Assembly (NCBI RefSeq): GCF_016239305.1
Contig: NZ_JAEHOQ010000011.1
Coordinates: forward strand, 1-64,000
Origin: Proteus vulgaris
GTDB lineage: Bacteria > Pseudomonadota > Gammaproteobacteria > Enterobacterales > Enterobacteriaceae
Reading direction: 5' to 3'
Length of the DNA: 64,000 bases
Both the position numbers and the translations under genes were made by a program. Each line of letters starts with the position of its first letter. Within the stretch, counting starts at the first letter, position 1. Positions 9,847 through 16,940 of the stretch are shown here, one piece after another. The notes beneath the pieces are model-generated. The model was not told the DNA's origin, did not search any database, and saw nothing but the letters and a program-made list of their open reading frames with translations.

Positions 9847-10158
9847 CTATTTTTTCGTCATTAGCTCTTTTTCAAGCCATAATTTCACTTCATGTGGTGC
9901 TGTTTTTAAGCTATTAGAGCCTCTAGTAATAGTGGCAATCCCAACGCCTAGCTCTTCTTTTAGCTCACGCTGACTTAAGTCTCCCCGCATTAATTCTTGC
10001 ACAATGCGTACTCGTGTCGCCAAAGCACTACGTTCATCAGGTGTCATTAAAAGCTGTAAAATAGGAAAGTGCACATCTTGCTCAAATGCATGTTGTAATA
10101 ACTCAACAAATCTTAGCCAGTGCTCATTCTCTTCAGGTGATAATGCAGGATCTTGCAT
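9847..10158 (-). CDS. trpR: Trp operon repressor
   Basis: TrpR is a helical dimer that binds trp operators when loaded with tryptophan. The DNA-reading region [20 protein letters not shown] is almost identical to E. coli. I chose the ATG at 10158 ([10 protein letters not shown], 103 residues) because GAGG lies 9 bases upstream. An in-frame GTG at 10182 would overlap the operator and is unlikely. The gene is preceded by a trp operator at 10181-10196, so it should repress itself. It lies downstream of slt with its own promoter. Confidence 0.94.
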   Translation of the reverse strand: MQDPALSPEENEHWLRFVELLQHAFEQDVHFPILQLLMTPDERSALATRVRIVQELMRGDLSQRELKEELGVGIATITRGSNSLKTAPHEVKLWLEKELMTKK

Positions 10159-10180
10159 CGTGAAAGCCTCTTTTTGCCAC

Positions 10181-10196
10181 ACTCATTAACTAGTAC
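10181..10196. promoter_or_regulatory. trp operator upstream of trpR
   Basis: The minus strand reads GTACTAGTTAATGAGT, very close to the E. coli trp operator core ACTAGTTAACTAGT. It lies 23 bases upstream of the chosen trpR start, the position expected for autoregulation. Confidence 0.8.
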
Positions 10197-10258
10197 AAAC
10201 TATATCATACTTTGCTAATGTACAAAGAGACTCCCACGACAAATCGCCTTTTTATCCC

Positions 10259-12178
10259 TTAATAACGACTATTCCATTCATTCTCAGTTAATACTGGCTG
10301 TTGTTCACCCGCAAAATAGCTATAAAAAACAGCAAAAGAGAGTACATTTTTGACATAACCACGGGTTTCTGCAAAAGGAATACTTTCTACAAACGCAATA
10401 GCATCTAATTGGCCATTTGCATCAGATAACCAACGATCAACACGTGCAGGCCCCGCATTATATGCAGCGCTTGCCAAAATACGGTTTTGGTTAAATCTTT
10501 GATAGACAGAATCAAGATAAGCAGTACCAATCTCAATATTTTTCACCGGATTTGTTAACTGCGTACTACTAACATAGCCCGTAATACCCGCTTGTTTTAC
10601 CGTAAATTCAGCTGTTTTTGGCATTACCTGCATTAAACCTGTTGCGCCAGCTGAGGAGCGTGCTTGTGGGTTCCACGCACTTTCTTGGCGAGCGATTGCC
10701 ATTGCATAATTGCGATCAATTGATTTATCTTTCGTGTATTGTTCAAACTCGTTTTTCCACGCAAGTGGAAAACGCTCTTCTAAGTGATCCCACATTTTTC
10801 CTGTAATAGTGGCTTGCACTGCTAAATCAGCCCACTTTTGTTCAAATGCATAACGTGCTAATTCAGACTGCATTTGTGCGGGTTGTGAGGCAACGTAGTT
10901 TGCCCACTCTGAGCGCGCTAAGTTGTCCATTTGCCAATACATTAATTCACGAACACGTTGTACTTCTGGCTGATTAGGGATGCTTGATGAAACACTCGGT
11001 GCTTTATCTATCATCATCACATAAGGCTTGCCTAGTTTGGTCGCTGCAACCATTGGATAAAAACCACGATTTTGCATTAGTGCTTCTAAAATAGCTTGTG
11101 CTTCGCTGTTTTTACCTTGAGATTGCAATACCATTGCACGCCAATAACGCCACTCTTCCTTATTTTTACTTTCAGGAGAGAGTCTTTCCAACCACAATGC
11201 TAATTCAGCGGGTTGATTTTGGCTTAATGCTAGGCGTACACGACGTTCACGCAGTGTATCTGATGCGGTATCTTGAATAACGCTATCACGCCATTTTACC
11301 TGTTCAGGTGTGGCATAAGGCATATATTGCCACGCCACAGTATCACGCATTAATTGACGTTCACTCGCCGTCATTTTTTGTGCATGTGCGATATTATCCA
11401 ATTGCGCCCTAGCCGCATCTGCATCTTTTCTTGCCCAACGTGAAAATGCCGATTGTATGATAGAACGAGTGAAATCGGTTGGTGAAAGCGCAGTTGCATA
11501 GCGCCCAACTAAGTTTGGATAGTCTTGTAATTCAACTAAAGCATCACTAATCGTTTGATAGTTTTCAGGGAGACGTCTTGCTAAATAAGCCGCAAGCCCT
11601 GTATTTCCATTTTTAATCGCTAAGTTAATTCGTTCTAATACTAACTCTGGTGTTAATTGATTGGCTTTTTGCCATTCATCAAAAAGAGGATCACAACTTG
11701 ATGGCATTGATGTGCCATTTAGCCATGCTTCTTTTGCTCCTATCCATGCAGTTTGAATATCACCAGTTACCCACTTGGCATAATAATAGTTACATCTAGC
11801 TGCTTTGGGGTTCGGTGGGTTAGGACTAAAGGTCAGTAAATTTTGCCATTCTTGACGCTTAGCCAATTCATTTACAAATAGCGAAGGAAGTGCTTTTGCT
11901 GGTGGTAATGTCGGATATTTCGCGACAAACTCAGTCACCGCAGCAGGCGCAATAACATCAAGATTATCGGTGATTTGGCGATATTCCAGATAAGGATAAA
12001 GTGGATAATTTTCTAATGTCGGGAGTAATTTTTCTACTTCATCTGTTTTTTTAAGATCCCATGCAGTCTTAATCTCTTGATAGCGAACACGTTGTTCACT
12101 TAATGAATCCGCTTGTGTCCATGTTGAAAAACACAATGCCCCTATTGCGACTGCTAATGACCACTTTTGCTTAACCAC
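10259..12178 (-). CDS. slt: Soluble lytic murein transglycosylase Slt70
   Basis: Slt is a periplasmic enzyme that cleaves peptidoglycan between MurNAc and GlcNAc, leaving 1,6-anhydro ends. A signal peptide occupies residues 1-23 (ending STWTQA-DS). A long helical superhelix follows (about 25-450), then a linker domain, and the C-terminal lysozyme-like domain with catalytic Glu in ARQESAWNP (near residue 500), GLMQVMP and SAAYNAGPARV. The 639 residues are near the E. coli length. The start is a GTG at 12178 with GGGAG 8 bases upstream. slt precedes trpR in the same direction, as in E. coli. Confidence 0.95.
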   Translation of the reverse strand: MVKQKWSLAVAIGALCFSTWTQADSLSEQRVRYQEIKTAWDLKKTDEVEKLLPTLENYPLYPYLEYRQITDNLDVIAPAAVTEFVAKYPTLPPAKALPSLFVNELAKRQEWQNLLTFSPNPPNPKAARCNYYYAKWVTGDIQTAWIGAKEAWLNGTSMPSSCDPLFDEWQKANQLTPELVLERINLAIKNGNTGLAAYLARRLPENYQTISDALVELQDYPNLVGRYATALSPTDFTRSIIQSAFSRWARKDADAARAQLDNIAHAQKMTASERQLMRDTVAWQYMPYATPEQVKWRDSVIQDTASDTLRERRVRLALSQNQPAELALWLERLSPESKNKEEWRYWRAMVLQSQGKNSEAQAILEALMQNRGFYPMVAATKLGKPYVMMIDKAPSVSSSIPNQPEVQRVRELMYWQMDNLARSEWANYVASQPAQMQSELARYAFEQKWADLAVQATITGKMWDHLEERFPLAWKNEFEQYTKDKSIDRNYAMAIARQESAWNPQARSSAGATGLMQVMPKTAEFTVKQAGITGYVSSTQLTNPVKNIEIGTAYLDSVYQRFNQNRILASAAYNAGPARVDRWLSDANGQLDAIAFVESIPFAETRGYVKNVLSFAVFYSYFAGEQQPVLTENEWNSRY

Positions 12179-12520
12179 GTAATGTCTCCCACCTCAAATA
12201 GAACCACCAAATACTGAATACATTAGCTAATATGATAATCATTAACAATGTAAGTTCCCCTCTTTAAGAGAAATTTTCATTACTTTCAGAGGAAGCACGA
12301 AAGGTAGATAAAAACCTCGCTTTTGACTAAGGTTTTCTTTTATAAATCGGGTATACTGGCGACTTTCATCATTTTCGGGTCTTTGGCAAATTACTGACAT
12401 TGACTTTGCTATTGTTCATTTAGGTGCCCTAAAAACGTGGCTTAATTACAAAAAATTTGTTTTTATCGCGAAAAACGGCACCTCAGAGAAAATCTCTTTT
12501 ATAATCAAAGGGTAATTATA
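12179..12520. other. Divergent slt-ettA intergenic region
   Basis: The gap is 342 bases between two divergent genes. It holds a Fur-box-like site (12228-12246), a possible -10 for ettA (TATACT, 12352-12357) without a clear -35, and a long-range inverted repeat AGGTGCC (12422-12428) / GGCACCT (12477-12483) in the ettA leader. No gene was found in it. Confidence 0.5.
12228..12246. promoter_or_regulatory. Fur-box-like sequence
   Basis: TAATATGATAATCATTAAC matches the 19-bp consensus GATAATGATAATCATTATC at 15 positions by eye. It lies 50 bp upstream of slt. Neither slt nor ettA is a known Fur target, so its role is uncertain. Confidence 0.45.
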
Positions 12521-14188
12521 GTGGCTCAATACGTTTATAGTATGTTGCGTGTCGGGAAAATTGTCCCACCCAAACGACATATCCTTAAAAACATTTCACT
12601 CAGCTTCTTCCCGGGCGCGAAAATTGGTGTGCTTGGTCTAAATGGTGCCGGTAAATCAACATTACTTCGCATTATGGCAGGTATCGATACTGATATTGAA
12701 GGTGAAGCACGTCCACAACCAGGTATTAAAATTGGTTATTTACCACAAGAACCAAAATTAAACCCCGAACATACCGTACGTGAAGCCGTTGAAGAAGCCG
12801 TTAGCGAACTAAAAAACGCCTTAAACCGCCTTGATGAAGTTTACGCTGCTTATGCCGATCCTGATGCTGATTTTGATAAATTAGCTAAAGAACAAGGTCA
12901 ATTAGAAGCGATTATTCAATCTCATGATGGTCATAACCTTGAAAATCAATTAGAGCGTGCAGCAGAGGCACTGCGCTTGCCTGAATGGGACGCTAAAATT
13001 GAGAAACTTTCAGGGGGGGAACGTCGCCGTGTTGCTATCTGTCGACTTCTGTTAGAAAAACCAGATATGCTGTTATTAGATGAACCCACTAACCACTTAG
13101 ACGCAGAATCTGTGGCTTGGTTAGAACGCTTCTTACACGATTATGAAGGAACTGTTGTAGCAATCACGCACGACCGTTACTTCCTTGATAACGTAGCAGG
13201 TTGGATCTTAGAACTTGACCGTGGTGAAGGTATTCCATGGGAAGGTAACTACTCTTCATGGCTAGAGCAAAAAGACGCGCGTCTTGAACAAGAAGCAGCA
13301 ACTGAAGCGGCTCGCCATAAATCAATCCAAAAAGAACTTGAGTGGATCCGCCAAAATCCTAAAGGCCGTCAAGCAAAAGGTAAGGCTCGTCTGGCTCGCT
13401 TTGAAGAACTTAATAGCGTTGATTATCAAAAACGTAATGAAACCAGTGAACTCTTTATTCCACCTGGACCACGTTTAGGGGATAAAGTGTTAGAAATTAA
13501 CAATCTAACAAAATCTTATGGTGATCGCGTTCTGATTGATGATTTAAGCTTCTCTATTCCTAAAGGGGCGATTGTTGGTATTATCGGCCCTAATGGTGCG
13601 GGTAAATCAACACTATTTCGTATGATCGCTGGTCAAGAACAACCAGATTCAGGTACTTTAGTGCTAGGTGATACTGTTAAATTAGCTTCTGTTGATCAGT
13701 TCCGCGACAGCATGGATGACAGTAAAACTGTTTGGGAAGAAGTCTCAGGTGGCCAAGACATTATGCGTATTGGTAACTTTGAAATTCCAAGCCGCGCTTA
13801 CGTTGGTCGCTTTAACTTTAAAGGCGTTGACCAAGGTAAACGTGTTGGCGAACTGTCTGGTGGTGAGCGTGGTCGTTTACACCTTGCTAAACTGCTACAA
13901 GTTGGCGGTAATATGTTACTGCTCGATGAACCAACCAACGACCTCGACGTTGAAACTTTACGTGCATTGGAAAATGCCCTGTTAGAGTTCCCTGGTTGTG
14001 CCATGGTTATTTCCCATGACCGTTGGTTCCTTGACCGTATTGCCACTCATATCATCGATTACCAAGATGAAGGTAAAGTGGAATTCTTCGAAGGTAACTT
14101 TACCGAATATGAAGAATACAAAAAACGTACACTGGGCAACGAAGCTATTCAGCCTCGTCGCATGAAGTACAAACGTATGACAAAATAA
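12521..14188 (+). CDS. ettA: Energy-dependent translational throttle protein EttA (ABC-F)
   Basis: EttA is a ribosome-bound ABC-F ATPase that gates entry into the elongation cycle according to the ATP/ADP ratio. It has two nucleotide-binding domains: Walker A GLNGAGKST near residue 41 and GPNGAGKST near 358; signatures LSGGERRRVAI and LSGGERGRLHLA; Walker B LLLDEPTNHLD and LLLDEPTNDLD. The linker region between them is charged, and the first domain keeps the arm insertion typical of EttA. The 555 residues equal the E. coli length. The start is a GTG at 12521, giving MAQYVYSM, which aligns with E. coli MAQFVYTM. It has no membrane segments and ends at a terminator. Confidence 0.96.
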   Translation: MAQYVYSMLRVGKIVPPKRHILKNISLSFFPGAKIGVLGLNGAGKSTLLRIMAGIDTDIEGEARPQPGIKIGYLPQEPKLNPEHTVREAVEEAVSELKNALNRLDEVYAAYADPDADFDKLAKEQGQLEAIIQSHDGHNLENQLERAAEALRLPEWDAKIEKLSGGERRRVAICRLLLEKPDMLLLDEPTNHLDAESVAWLERFLHDYEGTVVAITHDRYFLDNVAGWILELDRGEGIPWEGNYSSWLEQKDARLEQEAATEAARHKSIQKELEWIRQNPKGRQAKGKARLARFEELNSVDYQKRNETSELFIPPGPRLGDKVLEINNLTKSYGDRVLIDDLSFSIPKGAIVGIIGPNGAGKSTLFRMIAGQEQPDSGTLVLGDTVKLASVDQFRDSMDDSKTVWEEVSGGQDIMRIGNFEIPSRAYVGRFNFKGVDQGKRVGELSGGERGRLHLAKLLQVGGNMLLLDEPTNDLDVETLRALENALLEFPGCAMVISHDRWFLDRIATHIIDYQDEGKVEFFEGNFTEYEEYKKRTLGNEAIQPRRMKYKRMTK

Positions 14189-14216
14189 ATTTAATTATTT
14201 TCCTTACGACTAAAAT

Positions 14217-14246
14217 AAAAGCAGAGATTATTCTCTGCTTTTTTTA
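14217..14246 (+). terminator. Terminator of ettA
   Basis: The stem AAAAGCAGAGA / TCTCTGCTTTT with a 4-base loop is followed by a T run. It begins 28 bases after the ettA stop. Confidence 0.88.
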
Positions 14247-14301
14247 TAGTTACATAGTTAAATAGTTTGAAATTTAATAAATAATTGTAGAGCCGTATTA
14301 A

Positions 14302-15099
14302 TTAACTCTCTTGCTTATACTCAAACGTTAACGGCGCAGTAAACGAAACATTACCATTTTCTAAACGATAGCTTTCAGGTGCAGGAAATGGCGAAGCGCG
14401 TTTAATGGTATTTAAAGCTTCTCTATCAAGAATGCGATTACCTGATGATGTTTCCACTTTAGCATCTAATAATTCACCTTTGGCATTTAACACAATAGAA
14501 ACTTGTGTCACGCCTGTCGCTTTAAAACGTATTGCTGTTCTTGGATAACGTTTATACATCTCAATATGGCTATGCACTAAACTTTCCCACCCCATTTTCC
14601 CACTTACGGAAGAAGAAGAGAAACTATTAAATTGTGCGCTACTGCTTGTATTAGAACCAGAGATAGGTGCACTTGTTACGTCTGATGGAGCTTCAGAGAC
14701 AGGAAGATCATCCGGCACTTTTACAGTAACTTGCTTTGGTTTGACCACTGGTTTTACTTTGGGTTTTTCAGGGATACGCTCATAAGTGCCTTGTGCAACC
14801 ACTGGCATTTTAGGTAAATCTAATACTTCTTTCACTGGTTCTGGTTCTGTTTCTGCGGGTTCAGGAACAGACATCACTTTTTCAGGCCCAACAGGAACGT
14901 CTTTTGTTTCTGCCTGAGCTAATTGATAGATACCAAGATCCATTGTCATTGCTGGTGGTAAAACACCATGGCGTTCATCTTTAGAGGTTATCCAGCCAAT
15001 GGCGACAACGACTAGCGTTGCATGAAATAAAATACTGGCAGTTAATCCACCAATAGAAAATGACCCACGGCGTGAAAAAGTCGCCGACATACTACTCAT
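14302..15099 (-). CDS. TonB-like energy transducer of the import locus (FusB/HasB-type)
   Basis: This is a TonB-family protein that links the inner-membrane proton motive force to an outer-membrane receptor. A short cytoplasmic N-terminus is followed by one membrane segment (about 17-37) with a histidine in LFHATLVVV, as in TonB. A proline, glutamate and lysine-rich periplasmic stretch follows (about 75-150), then a Ser-rich linker (SGSNTSSSAQ) and a TonB C-terminal domain (about 180-265, with YPRTAIRFKATGVTQVSIVL). I chose the ATG at 15099 with AGAGG upstream; earlier in-frame starts give an implausible leader. It is divergent from the sigma factor and receptor and is probably dedicated to that receptor. 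It is not the housekeeping tonB by context. Confidence 0.85.
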   Translation of the reverse strand: MSSMSATFSRRGSFSIGGLTASILFHATLVVVAIGWITSKDERHGVLPPAMTMDLGIYQLAQAETKDVPVGPEKVMSVPEPAETEPEPVKEVLDLPKMPVVAQGTYERIPEKPKVKPVVKPKQVTVKVPDDLPVSEAPSDVTSAPISGSNTSSSAQFNSFSSSSVSGKMGWESLVHSHIEMYKRYPRTAIRFKATGVTQVSIVLNAKGELLDAKVETSSGNRILDREALNTIKRASPFPAPESYRLENGNVSFTAPLTFEYKQES

Positions 15100-15194
15100 A
15101 ATTCTTGCCTCTGATTTTCTTTCTGGTGAATTATAGGCATAATATAAACACAAATGATATTGCTTATTATTAATAATACAATAAAAAATTAGCT

Positions 15195-15206
15195 TGATAA
15201 TTATCA
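15195..15206. promoter_or_regulatory. Candidate iron-regulatory palindrome
   Basis: A perfect 12-bp palindrome TGATAATTATCA lies between the divergent TonB-like gene and the sigma factor gene. Its half-sites resemble Fur recognition (TGATAAT). By eye the surrounding 19-mer matches the Fur consensus at about 12 positions. Fur control fits an iron-import locus but is unproven. Confidence 0.4.
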
Positions 15207-15270
15207 TAATTTGTTCGCATGAGAAGCAGTAAGAGCTTATTATTTCACTCTTTTTTAGACACCAGAGATT

Positions 15271-15819
15271 ATGGCTAGCGATAAATCATTGGCGCAAAAA
15301 ATTAGTTGTGCCTATCAATCAACCTATGGACAACTTGTGCGTTTTTTCCACAAACGTACGGGTAATTACCATGATGCAGATGATTTGTCTCAAGATGTGT
15401 TTACACTATGGTTAAACAGAAAAGAACAAACACCTGTACAAGAACAGCGTGCTTTTTTGTTTAAAATAGCGAATCACGTTTTGATTGACCATTGGAGAAA
15501 AAATCAAAAGCAGAAAGATATCTATCAGGATGATTATGAATTAGATGATGCGGCTCAAAATTATACTACTGAGCTTGATCCGGGATACGTCCTTGAGCAT
15601 CAACAACGTTTAGATCTACTTAGTGAAGCAATTGCAACTTTGCCCCCACGCCGCCGAGAAGCGTTTGTTCTTTATCGTTTTGATGGTTTATCACAAAGCG
15701 AAATTGCAGAACAAATGGAGATCTCAATTAGTATGGTGGAAAAACATATTGCGGCTGCTCTATTACATTGCAAAAGATACGTCGATGCAGGACAGGAGAA
15801 ATGCACGAATGATGAGTAA
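15271..15819 (+). CDS. FecI-type ECF sigma factor
   Basis: This 182-residue extracytoplasmic-function sigma factor recruits RNA polymerase to the import locus. Region 2 spans about 13-75 (DADDLSQDVFTLWLNR, the -10 recognition helix). Region 4 spans about 115-165, with LPPRRREAFVLYRFDGLS and the helix-turn-helix QSEIAEQMEISISMVEKHI. This pattern is that of FecI-like iron-transport sigma factors. The gene overlaps the following anti-sigma gene by 11 bases, which indicates translational coupling. Together with that gene and the STN domain of the receptor it forms a three-part surface-signalling system. Confidence 0.92.
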   Translation: MASDKSLAQKISCAYQSTYGQLVRFFHKRTGNYHDADDLSQDVFTLWLNRKEQTPVQEQRAFLFKIANHVLIDHWRKNQKQKDIYQDDYELDDAAQNYTTELDPGYVLEHQQRLDLLSEAIATLPPRRREAFVLYRFDGLSQSEIAEQMEISISMVEKHIAAALLHCKRYVDAGQEKCTNDE

Positions 15820-16837
15820 GCCGGAAAAAAATATACCGGAAACTAAACCTCACACAGATGAGGGAGCAGATCCTCTTTTTTTAGAAACTGATGATGAATT
15901 ACTCAATGACTCTATTGATGAGCAAGCGGCCCTTTGGTTCACCCGGCAGCACAGCCAAAGAATGACACCCAAACAACGCCAAGAATTTAAAGAATGGATA
16001 GGAAATGATGTAAATCGGCAAGCGTATCAAGATATTGCGGGGATTTGGCGTCAATGTGATGCATTATCACGACCAACAATAACCACTGTTAAAAAGAAAA
16101 ATCGTTCTCTTTGGCGCCCCGCAATCCACACTACCGCAACTTTTTGTCTACTCACTGTTTTATATCTTCCTTATAGTCATTTACCCGCATTACTGATGGA
16201 TAATATGACGCTTGCAACCAGTGACTTACCAAAAGAAATGACCTTAGCAGATGGATCTAAAGTCTATTTAGACAGAAATACGCAAGTGAGAGTTGCTTAT
16301 GTACAAGAAGAAAGGCGTTTATGGCTAGATAAAGGTCAGGCTTATTTCAAAGTAAAATCAAATCCATATCGTCCTTTTTATGTGCATGCAGATACACGAT
16401 TAATTAAAGTTGTCGGTACTGAATTTGAAGTCAGTCGCTATGATAACAATCAAATTAACGTTGCTGTTCATGAAGGTATCGTTGAAGTTAAAGCAACGCC
16501 TAAATCTTCTCCTGCTTATTTGCATGCAGGCTCTCAAGCCACCAGCAAATTAACGAGTGACAGTTTTGTTATTTCTTCTGTGAAGATTGATTCCGTGGGA
16601 AGTTGGCGGTTTGGTCAACTGCATTTCTTTGAACGCCCATTGAATGAAGTAATAACCAAACTCAAACCTTATCTTGATATCAATATTCAAATTGCCTCAC
16701 CCGAAATTGCCAAAATGAAAGTCTCAGGGATCGCTAACATTAATGATGCCAAAGACTTTATTACCGCAATTCCACTTATATTGCCGGTTAATGTTATTTT
16801 TACCGATAAAAATAATGCGTTAATTATCAATAAGTAA
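15809..16837 (+). CDS. FecR-type anti-sigma regulator
   Basis: This is an inner-membrane protein that holds the sigma factor and relays the signal from the receptor. From ATG 15809 (AGGAGAA 8 bases upstream) it is 342 residues long. The first 35 residues are acidic and unusual in length. Residues 36-85 form the cytoplasmic sigma-binding domain (ALWFTRQHSQ, QAYQDIAGIWRQ). A membrane segment lies at about 104-121. The periplasmic FecR domain follows (TLADGSKVYLDRNTQVRVAY, WLDKGQAYFKV), ending in an STN-like region that contacts the receptor. It overlaps the sigma gene by 11 bases. Confidence 0.92.
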   Translation: MMSKPEKNIPETKPHTDEGADPLFLETDDELLNDSIDEQAALWFTRQHSQRMTPKQRQEFKEWIGNDVNRQAYQDIAGIWRQCDALSRPTITTVKKKNRSLWRPAIHTTATFCLLTVLYLPYSHLPALLMDNMTLATSDLPKEMTLADGSKVYLDRNTQVRVAYVQEERRLWLDKGQAYFKVKSNPYRPFYVHADTRLIKVVGTEFEVSRYDNNQINVAVHEGIVEVKATPKSSPAYLHAGSQATSKLTSDSFVISSVKIDSVGSWRFGQLHFFERPLNEVITKLKPYLDINIQIASPEIAKMKVSGIANINDAKDFITAIPLILPVNVIFTDKNNALIINK

Positions 16838-16940
16838 AAATAAATATGAAAAATATTCTTTTTTACAGGTGAGGATAATTCTCATTTCACCCTCTTCCCT
16901 AGTAACAACAATTATTAAGTTAGTGAATGGGATTGGTGAA

